Part shown: piece by piece, positions 26,552 to 35,050 of the stretch
Layout: each line of letters starts with the position of its first letter
Numbering within the stretch: position 1 is the stretch's first letter
Assembly: GCF_006363895.1 (NCBI RefSeq)
Contig: NZ_CP040953.1
DNA from: Methylopumilus universalis
Lineage (GTDB): Bacteria; Pseudomonadota; Gammaproteobacteria; Burkholderiales; Methylophilaceae
DNA: 64,000 bases
Direction: 5' to 3' (one strand)
The notes under the pieces: generated by a model
Databases searched by the model: none
Seen by the model: the letters and a program-made list of their open reading frames with translations, nothing else
Told to the model about the DNA's origin: nothing
Made by a program: the position numbers and the translations under genes

Positions 26552-26839
26552 TTATTCAACAATGCCCATGATGTCTTCTTCACGCATCACAAGTAATTCT
26601 TCACCATCGACTTTAACTGCCTGGCCAGCGTATTTTCCAAATAAAACTTTATCGCCTACTTTGACGTCTAGTTTTTTAACACTGCCATCTTCTAGGATTT
26701 TTCCATTGCCTACTGCTTGGACTGTTCCTTGGTCTGGTTTTTCTGTTGCGCCGTCAGGAATAACAATGCCTGATGCTGTTGTACGTTCTTCTTCAAGACG
26801 CTTTACAATTACGCGATCATGTAAAGGGCGAATTTTCAT
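26552..26839 (-). CDS. groS: 10 kDa co-chaperonin GroES
   Basis: Heptameric lid of the GroEL chamber, 95 residues. MKIRPLHDRVIVKRLEEE, the mobile-loop region around TASGIVIPDGATEKP and the ending VMREEDIMGIVE are canonical. A strong Shine-Dalgarno (AGGAG) precedes the ATG. First gene of the groES-groEL operon. Confidence 0.98.
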   Translation of the reverse strand: MKIRPLHDRVIVKRLEEERTTASGIVIPDGATEKPDQGTVQAVGNGKILEDGSVKKLDVKVGDKVLFGKYAGQAVKVDGEELLVMREEDIMGIVE

Positions 26840-26898
26840 TTCATATTCTCCTAATAGTGTATTCTTTGAAAATTAATCAAAATCGAAAACATGAGCGA

Positions 26899-26925
26899 TT
26901 AGCACTCAATGTCATAGAGTGCTAA
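26899..26925. promoter_or_regulatory. CIRCE operator (HrcA binding site)
   Basis: A perfect consensus CIRCE: TTAGCACTC (26899-26907), nine bases, GAGTGCTAA (26917-26925). HrcA binds this element and represses groE transcription until heat or misfolded protein occupies the chaperonin. Its right arm meets the -10 box of the groE promoter. It also lies about 70 bases before the divergent tas gene. Confidence 0.97.
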
Positions 26926-26953
26926 TAATAGGGACGAAAGTCTAAAATTTCAA
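26925..26953 (-). promoter_or_regulatory. groES-groEL promoter, sigma-70-like with a sigma-32-like match
   Basis: On the minus strand TTGAAA (26948-26953) and TATTAT (26925-26930) are spaced by 17 bases, a good sigma-70 promoter. The same DNA reads CTTGAAA, 14 bases, CCCTATTA, close to the sigma-32 pattern (CTTGAAA, about 14, CCCCAT). The CIRCE element starts at the -10 box. Boxes are read directly; which sigma factor is used is inference. Confidence 0.65.
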
Positions 26954-26995
26954 GTGCTATTTCGTTAAATATCTGAATTTAAACATTATTTTTAT

Positions 26996-28072
26996 ATGAG
27001 TTATTACATAGAAAAGCAAGACTATCGAAACCTAGGGCAATCTAATTTGCTTATTTCACCCATTACTTTGGGGACGATGACCTTTGGTGAGCAAAATACA
27101 GAGGCTGAGGCATTTTTGCAGCTTGATTGGGCGATATCACACGGTATTAATTTTATTGATACGGCCGAGATGTATCCCGTTCCGCCAAAAGAAAATACTT
27201 TTACGGCGACCGAAATCATCATAGGTAATTGGCTAAAAAAACAAAAAAGAGATGACATTGTTTTGGCGACTAAAGCTGCGGGGCCTAGAAGATCACTCCA
27301 TTGGATTCGCAATGGTCCTAAGGCGTTTGATGAGCAAAATTTTCGTGCGGCACTTGAAGGTTCTTTAAAAAGACTTCAAACAGATTATATTGATTTGTAT
27401 CAGCTCCACTGGCCCGAAAGAAATGTGCCTATGTTTGGCCAATACAAATTTGATCCAAGCGGTGAAATGGAAGGTTCAAAATTAAAAGAATGGGTCTCTA
27501 TAAATGAACAGTTAGAGGCATTAGCTAAGTTAGTGCAAGAAGGTAAGATTAAATATATCGGCATCTCAAATGAGCAGTCCTGGGGCGTGATGGAATTTAT
27601 TCGTATTGCAAGAGAAAAGAATTTGCCTCTTATAGCTTCAGTTCAGAATTGTTATAACCTCATTAATAGGGGGTTAGAGTTTGGGATGACAGAAATCTTC
27701 TATCGAGAAAAGATCGGTTTTTTAGCTTACTCCCCTTTAGCTTTTGGACATCTCACCGGTAAATATTTAAAGAATATCGATGAAAAAGGTCGCGTCACAT
27801 TGTTTAAAGGCTTCGCACAAAGATATGACAAGCCTAATGTCTTCCCTGCTGTGAGGGCTTATGAAGCATTAGCATTAAAACATGACATGACATTGACTGA
27901 GATGGCTTTAGCATTTGTTTATCATCAATGGTTTGTAACATCCACCATCATAGGCGCAACATCGGTTGATCAATTAAAAGAAAATATTGAGGCGTTCAAA
28001 AGAAGATTACCTCAAGAATTATTAGATGATATTGAAAGAATTCATCTTACTCATATGAATCCGGCACCTTAA
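26996..28072 (+). CDS. tas: Tas-like NADP(H)-dependent aldo-keto reductase
   Basis: A 358-residue (alpha/beta)8-barrel oxidoreductase of the Tas/YgdS group. Conserved features are the start YRNLGQSNLLISPITLGTMTFG, the catalytic Asp/Tyr pair in FIDTAEMYPVPP, KAAGP, the DLYQLHWPER segment with the catalytic His, and GISNEQSWG. The physiological substrate is unknown; E. coli Tas was found as a suppressor of tyrosine auxotrophy. There is no Shine-Dalgarno before the ATG. bioA begins 3 bases after the stop, so tas opens a plus-strand cluster divergent from groES. Confidence 0.88.
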   Translation: MSYYIEKQDYRNLGQSNLLISPITLGTMTFGEQNTEAEAFLQLDWAISHGINFIDTAEMYPVPPKENTFTATEIIIGNWLKKQKRDDIVLATKAAGPRRSLHWIRNGPKAFDEQNFRAALEGSLKRLQTDYIDLYQLHWPERNVPMFGQYKFDPSGEMEGSKLKEWVSINEQLEALAKLVQEGKIKYIGISNEQSWGVMEFIRIAREKNLPLIASVQNCYNLINRGLEFGMTEIFYREKIGFLAYSPLAFGHLTGKYLKNIDEKGRVTLFKGFAQRYDKPNVFPAVRAYEALALKHDMTLTEMALAFVYHQWFVTSTIIGATSVDQLKENIEAFKRRLPQELLDDIERIHLTHMNPAP

Positions 28073-28075
28073 TGT

Positions 28076-29380
28076 ATGAAGAATCAGCAGTTTATTGATA
28101 GAAGTTTAAAAAATTTGTGGCATCCATGCACGCAAATGAAAATTCAACAAGCCCAATCCCTTATCCCGATTAAGCGAGGTGAGGGAGTTTGGTTGTACGA
28201 TTACAATGAAAAAAAATATTTAGACGCAATAAGTTCGTGGTGGGTTAATTTATTTGGCCACAATCAAAGCGAAATTAAAAAATACATCACAGACCAGCTT
28301 GATCTAATAGAGCATGTGATGCTTGCAGGTTTAACACATGAGCCTGCTATCCTTCTCTCCGAAAAGTTAAGTAGTATCACAAACTTAGGCCACGCTTTTT
28401 ATGGCAGCGATGGATCTAATGCTATTGAAATCGCTATTAAAATGAGCGTGCATTATTGGAGGAATAAAGGATGTCCTAAAAAAAATAAAATAATTTATTT
28501 GGAAAATAGTTACCATGGAGAAACGCTCGGTGCTCTATCTGTGACAGACATAAAACTTTTTCGAAAAAATTATGCTTCATTGATTAAAAAAAATAATCCT
28601 ATCAAGACGCCAGACTGGCGATATGCTGACAAAGGTGAAACATCCGAATCCTATGCATTAAGATGTATTGAAGATTTAGAAATATATCTTCAAGACAATC
28701 ATCAACACATAGCAGCTTTTATTATAGAGCCGCTTGTGCAATGCGCAACAGGCATGGGGATGTATCACGCAACTTATTTAGCAAAAGCCAGAGAGCTTTG
28801 TACAAAGTATCAAATCCATCTTATTGACGATGAAATTGCAGTTGGTTTCGGAAGAACAGGAAAAATGTTTGCATTTGAGCATGCACAAATAAAACCTGAT
28901 TTTATTTGTCTCTCAAAAGGATTAACAGGCGGCTATCTTCCTCTGTCATCTGTATTAACGACTGATGACATTTATATGGCATTTTATGAAGATAAGATAG
29001 AAAAAGGATTTCTTCATTCGCATAGCTATACAGGTAATCCGCTCGCTTGCAGTGCAGCATTAGGCACATTAAGTTACTTTGAAAATCATGATGTGATTAA
29101 TCAAAATAATAAAACCTCAGCTTATATATCGGAACGCATAAAGACACTCGAAACATTACCTATTTCTAATTTAAGAAATGTAGGCATGATATGGGCATTT
29201 GAGCTTGAAGAAGCCTCAAAAAACACAATAAAAAAAATAACTATGAAAGCCATTAAGAATGGGCTATTCATAAGACCAATAGGGAATACTATTTACTTTA
29301 TGCCGCCTTATGTTATTAACCATGTCGACATAGATTTTATGATTGATACAACTTTAGAAGCAATCCAGTCATACGTATAA
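28076..29380 (+). CDS. bioA: Adenosylmethionine-8-amino-7-oxononanoate aminotransferase
   Basis: PLP enzyme converting 8-amino-7-oxononanoate to 7,8-diaminononanoate in biotin synthesis, with S-adenosylmethionine as the amino donor. The 434-residue class III aminotransferase shows NLWHPCTQMK near the N-terminus (the BioA substrate-binding WHP motif), AISSWWVNLFGH, GSDGSNAIEIAIKM, NSYHGETLGALSV, the IDDEIAVGFGRTG metal-free Asp region and the PLP lysine in CLSKGLTGG (about residue 280). No other biotin gene is in the window. It sits between tas and dacB with 2-3 base gaps. Confidence 0.95.
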   Translation: MKNQQFIDRSLKNLWHPCTQMKIQQAQSLIPIKRGEGVWLYDYNEKKYLDAISSWWVNLFGHNQSEIKKYITDQLDLIEHVMLAGLTHEPAILLSEKLSSITNLGHAFYGSDGSNAIEIAIKMSVHYWRNKGCPKKNKIIYLENSYHGETLGALSVTDIKLFRKNYASLIKKNNPIKTPDWRYADKGETSESYALRCIEDLEIYLQDNHQHIAAFIIEPLVQCATGMGMYHATYLAKARELCTKYQIHLIDDEIAVGFGRTGKMFAFEHAQIKPDFICLSKGLTGGYLPLSSVLTTDDIYMAFYEDKIEKGFLHSHSYTGNPLACSAALGTLSYFENHDVINQNNKTSAYISERIKTLETLPISNLRNVGMIWAFELEEASKNTIKKITMKAIKNGLFIRPIGNTIYFMPPYVINHVDIDFMIDTTLEAIQSYV

Positions 29381-29382
29381 AT

Positions 29383-30774
29383 ATGCGAATACTAATTTTG
29401 ATTTATGCGTTATGGACGCATGCTGCATTTGCGGATACTAATGCCATTAATAAAATACTCAATCGCGCTGAGCTTTCAAAAGAAAACTACTCGCTTTATA
29501 TTAAAAATATATCGAAGCAAAATGTAGTGTTTAGTTATAACGAACAAAAAGCATTTAATCCAGCTTCAGTGATGAAGCTCGTGACGACATACGCTGGACT
29601 CCAACTTTTAGGCCCACAGTTCCAATGGAAGACAGAGGTACTTTATAAGGGCGCCATAAAAAATAAGCACCTTTATGGCAACCTTATTATTAAAGCTTAT
29701 GGCGATCCCACACTCACTTATGCAGATCTTTCAGAAATTATCGAGAAAGTTCAACAGCAGGGTATTTTGCACATTCATGGCAATGTTATTTTTGATGAAA
29801 GTTTCTTCGGGAAATTGGAAGATCAAGATGCTATTGATGATAAAAAATATCGAGCCTATAACGTCAATCCAAAATCTTTTGTAGTGAACGAGAACACAGT
29901 CAACTTTAAATTTTCAATCATTAATGAAAAAATTAAAATACAAACCTTTCCTGAAATTAAAACGCTAAAAGTTATTAATCATTTAAAACTTACTGATCAG
30001 GGGTGTAATGACTGGAAAGATAGTCTTGGGTATGAAATAGAGACGAAATTAAATGTGACGGAGATTAAATTTAGCGGTCGCTTTGATAAGGCTTGTGAAA
30101 GTAAAAATATTGATTTGTCTGTGATGGGTATTGATCGCTTACCTCAGGCCTTATTTGAAAAGCTTTGGAAGCTCCACGGTGGAAGCGTAGAGGGTGAATT
30201 TAAAAACACCTATCAACATATTGCCGATACGCTTAAGATTTACGAGCACCAATCGAGACCGTTAAGTCTCGTTGTGAGAGATGTTAACAAATATAGCCAA
30301 AATTTAATTGCTAGGAATTTATTGCTTACTATTCTTGCAGAAAATAATGGCAATCCCATTACTGAAAATGAGGCAGGAAGATTTATTAAAGAATCTTTAA
30401 TTAAAGGAAAAGTTAATCTTGATTCTCTTGAGATGGATAACGGCGCTGGACTATCAAGGAATGCAAAAGTGAATTCTGAGAATCTAGGCTTTTTATTAGA
30501 AAAAGCCTACACCGATACCTATATGCCTGAATTTATAGCATCGCTTCCAAATATAGGGATAGACGGTACTTTGAAGACTAGAGGAAAAAAATTATCTGTT
30601 GCAAAGCATGCCTATTTAAAAACAGGCAGTATTCAAAATGTCAGCGCTATTGCAGGATATATTTTTGATAAAAATAATGACGTGAAAGTTTTTGTATTTA
30701 TAGCAAATGATCCTAAGGCAAACGAATCATCTAAAATACAAGACGAGCTGATTGAATGGACTTATCTTAATTAA
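29383..30774 (+). CDS. dacB: D-alanyl-D-alanine carboxypeptidase/endopeptidase (PBP4, S13 family)
   Basis: Periplasmic penicillin-binding protein of 463 residues that trims or cleaves peptidoglycan peptide cross-links. The signal peptide ends near AAFAD (residue 18). The three active-site motifs of the serine-peptidase fold are present: SVMK (Ser62), SQN near residue 304 and KTG near 412. The large insertion between SxxK and SxN is typical of PBP4-type enzymes. It starts two bases after bioA and is followed by the FKBP gene. The reported class is secure; whether it acts mainly as endopeptidase is inference. Confidence 0.94.
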   Translation: MRILILIYALWTHAAFADTNAINKILNRAELSKENYSLYIKNISKQNVVFSYNEQKAFNPASVMKLVTTYAGLQLLGPQFQWKTEVLYKGAIKNKHLYGNLIIKAYGDPTLTYADLSEIIEKVQQQGILHIHGNVIFDESFFGKLEDQDAIDDKKYRAYNVNPKSFVVNENTVNFKFSIINEKIKIQTFPEIKTLKVINHLKLTDQGCNDWKDSLGYEIETKLNVTEIKFSGRFDKACESKNIDLSVMGIDRLPQALFEKLWKLHGGSVEGEFKNTYQHIADTLKIYEHQSRPLSLVVRDVNKYSQNLIARNLLLTILAENNGNPITENEAGRFIKESLIKGKVNLDSLEMDNGAGLSRNAKVNSENLGFLLEKAYTDTYMPEFIASLPNIGIDGTLKTRGKKLSVAKHAYLKTGSIQNVSAIAGYIFDKNNDVKVFVFIANDPKANESSKIQDELIEWTYLN

Positions 30775-30791
30775 ACTTAAGGAATGTTAAT

Positions 30792-31256
30792 ATGCGATAT
30801 ATGAATGTGATTAAATTTATTTTAGCTTTTAGTATTATTTTAATTAATATTGATTTGGCTTTTGCTGAATCAAAAATCTCACAAAAGGAATTGAAATTGG
30901 AAAAAAATATCACTACATTAGTTATTAAAGATAATGTCCTAGGAAATGGACGGCAAGCTGAAAAGGGACTTGCAGTAACTGTTCATTACACCGGCTGGTT
31001 ATACGACCCTAATCAAAAAGATGGCAAGGGCAAAAAATTTGATAGCTCATTAGATCGCAATGATCCTTTCGTTTTTAATTTAGGTGGTGGTCAGGTAATA
31101 CGGGGTTGGGATGATGGAGTGGATGGTATGAAAATTCATGGCAAAAGGACACTCATTATTCCTCCAGAAATGGGTTATGGATCTAGAGGAGCGGGTGGCG
31201 TTATTCCACCAAATGCCACTTTAATTTTTGATGTTGAGTTGCTTGGAGTTAAATAA
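30792..31256 (+). CDS. FKBP-type peptidyl-prolyl isomerase, exported
   Basis: A 154-residue protein with a hydrophobic N-terminal signal (residues about 5-26, ending FAES) and one FKBP domain. The catalytic pocket residues are visible in GLAVTVHYTGWLYD, KKFDSSLDRNDPF, GGGQVIRGWDDGVDGMK, LIIPPEMGYGSRGAGGVIPP and TLIFDVELLGV. It probably assists folding of periplasmic or outer-membrane proteins. The TAA stop overlaps the ATG of the OsmC-like gene by one base, indicating co-translation. Confidence 0.93.
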   Translation: MRYMNVIKFILAFSIILINIDLAFAESKISQKELKLEKNITTLVIKDNVLGNGRQAEKGLAVTVHYTGWLYDPNQKDGKGKKFDSSLDRNDPFVFNLGGGQVIRGWDDGVDGMKIHGKRTLIIPPEMGYGSRGAGGVIPPNATLIFDVELLGVK

Positions 31257-31675
31257 TGAAAGCTCGGGTTAAGTGGGTTGAGAATGTATGTTTTATTGGT
31301 GAGTCCGAGTCAAATCATTCAGTGATCTTAGATGGACCCGAAGAGTTAGGTGGCAGAAAATTAGGTATGCGACCTATGGAAATGTTACTGATTGGCATGG
31401 GAGGGTGCACATCATTTGATGTGGTCACCATTCTCAAGAAATCAAGACAAGCTATCAGTGATTGTTATGCTGAAATTGAAGCTACGAGAGCTGATACAGT
31501 GCCAAAAGTATTCACTAAGATACATATTCATTTTGTACTAAAAGGTGAGAACTTAGACAAAGATCAGGTTGAGCGAGCGATTAAGTTATCTGCTGAAAAA
31601 TATTGCTCAGCTTCGATCATGCTATCCAAATCAGTTGAAATTACTCACGATTTTGAAATTAAAGAAGGTGATTAA
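31256..31675 (+). CDS. OsmC-family protein (YhfA type)
   Basis: A 139-residue cytosolic protein of the OsmC/Ohr fold, closest to the YhfA branch in the start MKARVKWVENVCFIGESE and the SAEKYCSASIML segment. The two cysteines that form the peroxide-reacting site in the family are present, Cys51 (GMGGCTSFDVV) and Cys117 (KYCSAS). A thiol peroxidase activity is likely but YhfA itself lacks a defined substrate. It is the last gene of the tas-bioA-dacB-FKBP-OsmC row and ends 7 bases before convergent DUF2322. Confidence 0.9.
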   Translation: MKARVKWVENVCFIGESESNHSVILDGPEELGGRKLGMRPMEMLLIGMGGCTSFDVVTILKKSRQAISDCYAEIEATRADTVPKVFTKIHIHFVLKGENLDKDQVERAIKLSAEKYCSASIMLSKSVEITHDFEIKEGD

Positions 31676-31682
31676 GCCGTAA

Positions 31683-31997
31683 TTAATGTTTAATAATTCT
31701 TAAATCGAGAGGCTCTTCATTTTCCATTACGGAAAGAAGGCGATCAATATTTGGATGTTTTCCTGGGTTCTTTTGTGCATCCTCAGTATGTTCCGAATAT
31801 AAATCAAGACCTTCAATCGCAGCATCTAAAGTAATTGAACCAAAAAGCTTCCAAAGATGTTGGTAGACTTTAATAGAGCCTTGGCTTCCGGGCTTATTCT
31901 CGATAGAGCCTATTAATGTATTATTTTTATAAATCTCGATGCGATCAATATGATCTGAATTATCGAGTGTCAATAGAATTTCATTGAATTTTTGCAT
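31683..31997 (-). CDS. DUF2322 family protein
   Basis: A 104-residue soluble protein without signal or membrane segment. The pattern NTLIGSIENKPGSQGSIKVY, followed by AAIEGLDLYSEHTEDAQKNP and GKHPNIDRLL, matches DUF2322, a short conserved family of unknown function in beta- and gammaproteobacteria. It begins 3 bases after coq7 ends and is the last gene of the ctpA-coq7-DUF2322 set. Confidence 0.8.
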   Translation of the reverse strand: MQKFNEILLTLDNSDHIDRIEIYKNNTLIGSIENKPGSQGSIKVYQHLWKLFGSITLDAAIEGLDLYSEHTEDAQKNPGKHPNIDRLLSVMENEEPLDLRIIKH

Positions 31998-32000
31998 TGA

Positions 32001-32621
32001 TTAAATTTTTGCAGAGAGCGTAGTCATAACTTTTGATGTTAATGACATTGCTTTTTTGACTTGATGAGGCAATTCGATACCACCTAATTCCTTTGCTTTG
32101 GCTGCATGCTGTTCTTCATCGTTCGCCATCACTTCTAAAATTTTATTAGTTTTAAGATCTTTTTTTGATATTTTATTTAAGTGATTTGTTAAATGTTGTG
32201 TTACTTGACGTTCTGTTTCAGCTAAAAATCCTAAGTTATATTTTTCACCTAATACGCTTGCAAAAGAGCCCATTAAGAACGATCCCGTATACCAAATAGG
32301 ATTAAGAAGGCTGGTTTTGCCCCCTAGTTCATGAATTCTAGTATTACACCAATCAAGATGATCAATTTCTTCCTTGGAAGCTTTTTTTAAAGACTCCGTC
32401 CCTTCGCCATGCGGATTGAAAAGAAGTTGTCCGCTATATAAAGCTTGTGCGCATACCTCACCCGCATGATTGACTCGCATCAATTCGATGGTGCGTTTTT
32501 TTTCGTCTGGAGTTAATTCGGTATCTTCAATGTGAAGATCAGGTCTTGGTCTTGAGCCCTTAGGTTTGGAAAATAAAACCTTCAGGCCCTTATCAAATTC
32601 AATAATGAGATCATCAATCAT
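32001..32621 (-). CDS. coq7: 2-polyprenyl-3-methyl-6-methoxy-1,4-benzoquinone monooxygenase (Coq7/CAT5 family)
   Basis: Di-iron hydroxylase of the ubiquinone pathway, introducing the C6 hydroxyl group of demethoxyubiquinone with O2. The 206-residue ferritin-like protein has the metal ligands in MRVNHAGEVCAQALY (Glu, His), SKEEIDHLDWC (Glu, ExxH), AETERQV and NDEEQHAAKAKELGG (second ExxH). The Coq7 form replaces UbiF of E. coli in many proteobacteria. The start overlaps the ctpA stop by four bases (ATGA), so it is translationally coupled. It supplies quinone to the aerobic chain whose oxidase is at 44073-48441. Confidence 0.95.
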   Translation of the reverse strand: MIDDLIIEFDKGLKVLFSKPKGSRPRPDLHIEDTELTPDEKKRTIELMRVNHAGEVCAQALYSGQLLFNPHGEGTESLKKASKEEIDHLDWCNTRIHELGGKTSLLNPIWYTGSFLMGSFASVLGEKYNLGFLAETERQVTQHLTNHLNKISKKDLKTNKILEVMANDEEQHAAKAKELGGIELPHQVKKAMSLTSKVMTTLSAKI

Positions 32622-34027
32622 TTGTTTTGAATAATTTGTAGGCCTTTGAGAATATTCATCGCTTCTTGAAATTGCTTATCTGCTTTACTTGCAGGTTCAA
32701 TCGGGCCTGATGGCGTATCAGAAGTTTTCTTTTTCTCTTCTTCAGGTTTTTTGATTGGTGGAGCTAAAGGTTTGCTATCTTTATCTTTAGGTGCAACATT
32801 CGTATCCGCATCTTTTGGATTTGAAAGATGGTTTGTAAGATCCGCTTCTTTAGTCATAAATGAAGGATCGCTTCCGTCATCAACAATGATATCAGGCACA
32901 ATCCCTTTAGCCTGAATAGATCTTCCTTTAGGCGTAAAGTATCTTGCTGTTGTCATCTTAATCGCCGTACCGTTATTCATAGGCAGAATACTTTGTACAG
33001 AGCCTTTACCAAAACTTTGCATACCTACAATCAAAGCTCTCTTATGATCTTGGAGAGCGCCTGCTACAATTTCAGATGCAGATGCTGAACCGTTATTTAC
33101 TAAAACAGCCATGGGTGTTGTTCTAATATCCTCTGGAAAATCTTTAAGGTAGTCATCTTTGCCCCCGCCTTTTAAATAATCCCCTGGTACAGCTGTTAAG
33201 TGCATTTTTGAATCTTGTGCACGACCTTCGGTATAAACGACTAAGTCACCTTTTGGCAAGAAGGCAGCAGATACACCTACAGCGGCATTCAATAGACCAC
33301 CTGGATTATTTCTAAGATCAAGCAATATACCTTTTAATGGTGTTTTATTTTGCTGGCGAAGATTTTTTAGGAGCTTCGCTAAATCTTCACCTGTATGTTC
33401 TTGGAATTGAGCGACACGAACGTAAGCGTAATTAGGTTCAACAAGCTTTCCTTTAACGCTTTGTGACTTGATGATGGCGCGCACAAGATTAAAAGTTAAA
33501 GGTTTAGTTTCTCCCTTTCTTAATACAGTGAGAACAATGCTGGTACCTGGTTTACCACGCATTTTTTTAACTGAGTCATTAAGCGTTAAGCCTTTTGTCG
33601 AAGTCTCATCTAATTTCATGATAAGGTCGCCGCTCTTCAGACCTGCTTTATAAGCTGGACTATCTTCAATCGGAGAAACCACTTTTACAAAACCATCTTC
33701 CATGCCGACTTCAATACCAAGACCACCAAACTCACCTTGAGTGGCTTGATTTAAGTCCTTAAAATCTTCGGTATTTAGGAAAGAAGAGTGAGGATCAAGT
33801 CCTGTTAACATGCCGTTGAGTGCTTCGTTAATAAGCTTCTTGTCTTCTACGGGCTCAACATAGTCAGATTTAATTTTGCCAAAGACTTCAGCAAAAGTTC
33901 TAAGCTCATCAACGGGCAAATTATTTTTTTCAGCTTTATCCGCAAAGACGGGTAAATTTAAACTGATTAGAACACCAATAATAGCGCCACAGGCTATAAG
34001 GGTAAATTTTTCGAATTTTGAGCGCAT
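32618..34027 (-). CDS. ctpA: Carboxy-terminal processing peptidase, S41 family
   Basis: Exported or membrane-anchored protease of 469 residues. The N-terminal hydrophobic segment (about residues 8-30) is followed by a helical arm, a PDZ domain (GGLGIEVGMEDGFVKVVSPI to about residue 170) and the S41 catalytic domain. The Ser-Lys dyad is in VLVNNGSASASEIVAGALQD (Ser) and MQSFGKGSVQ (Lys). A Pro/Lys-rich low-complexity linker and a short conserved helix (QFQEAMNIL) form the tail. In other bacteria such enzymes trim murein hydrolases or envelope proteins. Confidence 0.93.
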   Translation of the reverse strand: MRSKFEKFTLIACGAIIGVLISLNLPVFADKAEKNNLPVDELRTFAEVFGKIKSDYVEPVEDKKLINEALNGMLTGLDPHSSFLNTEDFKDLNQATQGEFGGLGIEVGMEDGFVKVVSPIEDSPAYKAGLKSGDLIMKLDETSTKGLTLNDSVKKMRGKPGTSIVLTVLRKGETKPLTFNLVRAIIKSQSVKGKLVEPNYAYVRVAQFQEHTGEDLAKLLKNLRQQNKTPLKGILLDLRNNPGGLLNAAVGVSAAFLPKGDLVVYTEGRAQDSKMHLTAVPGDYLKGGGKDDYLKDFPEDIRTTPMAVLVNNGSASASEIVAGALQDHKRALIVGMQSFGKGSVQSILPMNNGTAIKMTTARYFTPKGRSIQAKGIVPDIIVDDGSDPSFMTKEADLTNHLSNPKDADTNVAPKDKDSKPLAPPIKKPEEEKKKTSDTPSGPIEPASKADKQFQEAMNILKGLQIIQNK

Positions 34028-34145
34028 GAAGGACTTTCGTAATAAGCTATTAAGCAGTAATTATTTAATAATAAAGCATTCTGTCTTTTTGTTTGCCTTA
34101 TATCAATAGGCTTGAATAAATATATTTTAAGAATACCTTTGAACC

Positions 34146-34433
34146 ATGGGAACTAAATCTAAAACATATGAAATCGAAATTCAATTTTGCACTCAATGTG
34201 GCTGGCTTCCCAGAGCATCATGGATGATGCAGGAGATATTAACGACTTTTCAGGATGAAATTTTATCAGTCACATTAACCCCAAAGTCAGGCGGAATTTT
34301 TGAAATTTTCCTAGATAAAGAAAAAATCTATTCTAGATCGGACTTCGGAGGATTCCTGGATATTAAGGATATTAAAAAATTGATTAGAGATAAGATTAAC
34401 CCAGGAAAAAACCTAGGTCACACTGATCTTTAG
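34146..34433 (+). CDS. Rdx/SelT-SelW-SelH family thioredoxin-like protein
   Basis: A 95-residue protein with the N-terminal redox motif FCTQCGWLPRA, in which a CxxC pair (Cys18 and Cys21) replaces the Cys-x-x-Sec of animal selenoproteins W, T and H. The end GFLDIKDIKKLIRD, after SGGIFEIFLD, completes the fold. The natural role of bacterial Rdx proteins is unclear. It stands alone between ctpA (divergent) and the convergent NlpC/P60 gene, whose stop codon it overlaps (TTTAG at 34430-34433). No in-frame TGA suggests selenocysteine use. Confidence 0.87.
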   Translation: MGTKSKTYEIEIQFCTQCGWLPRASWMMQEILTTFQDEILSVTLTPKSGGIFEIFLDKEKIYSRSDFGGFLDIKDIKKLIRDKINPGKNLGHTDL

Positions 34434-34960
34434 AGTGTTTCTTCTGGATCAACTCTCGTTGCGCCATTAAATCTTTTAAGCCAATAGTTTTTTGTAAGAT
34501 TTTCTACGCGAATAGTTTTTCCTGTGCGTGGCGCGTGTATAAATTCATTATTTCCCACATAGATACCAACATGAGAGAACTTAGATTTTCTTGTATTAAA
34601 AAACACAAGATCCCCCGGTTGTAAGTCCTCAAATTTTATAGTTTCACCAATCTTACTAAGTGATCTGGCACTTGGCGGAAGGCTTAAATTTAGCGCTTGC
34701 TCGAAGACATATTTTACAAACTGACTACAATCAAAACCCGTTTCTGGTTTTGAGCCACCTAACTTATATTTAATACCCGTAAGCTCATAAGCTTTATCAA
34801 TGATAAGAGGGATGTTGTTAGTCCATTGTTTATCAACTACTGGTGTCGACTCTGAGGCTACCACCGAGTCTTGACTGCTAACATTAATTGAATCAACTTC
34901 AGCCCAAGCGGGACTTGAAAATGCAAGTATTAAAAGGGTAATTAGCGTTTTGAAATTCAT
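34430..34960 (-). CDS. NlpC/P60-family cell-wall peptidase, exported
   Basis: A 176-residue secreted hydrolase. The ATG at 34960 starts a clean signal peptide (MNFKTLITLLILAFSSPAWA); a longer frame adds 12 residues of no clear use. The catalytic domain has the Cys in PETGFDCSQFVKYVFEQ, the His in SKFSHVGIYVGNNEFIHAP and the following third polar residue, the pattern of D-glutamyl-meso-diaminopimelate endopeptidases. It probably cleaves peptidoglycan stem peptides. dinG-type helicase starts divergently 90 bases away. Confidence 0.92.
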   Translation of the reverse strand: MNFKTLITLLILAFSSPAWAEVDSINVSSQDSVVASESTPVVDKQWTNNIPLIIDKAYELTGIKYKLGGSKPETGFDCSQFVKYVFEQALNLSLPPSARSLSKIGETIKFEDLQPGDLVFFNTRKSKFSHVGIYVGNNEFIHAPRTGKTIRVENLTKNYWLKRFNGATRVDPEETL

Positions 34961-35050
34961 AGTTTGAAAATGAGTTAATTTAAGACATTTTACCATTTAA
35001 GGTGTGTTTGTGAAATCGGAGTTTCATCTGCATGAGATAATCCTGGGACC

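Noticed and set aside
26562..26876. 104-codon open frame antisense to groES
   Set aside because: Covers the groES gene and its leader in reverse; no separate signals, Ser/Pro/Thr-rich composition is an artefact.
34146..34433. Possible selenoprotein in the Rdx gene
   Set aside because: Both redox positions are encoded as cysteine and there is no in-frame TGA before the stop.
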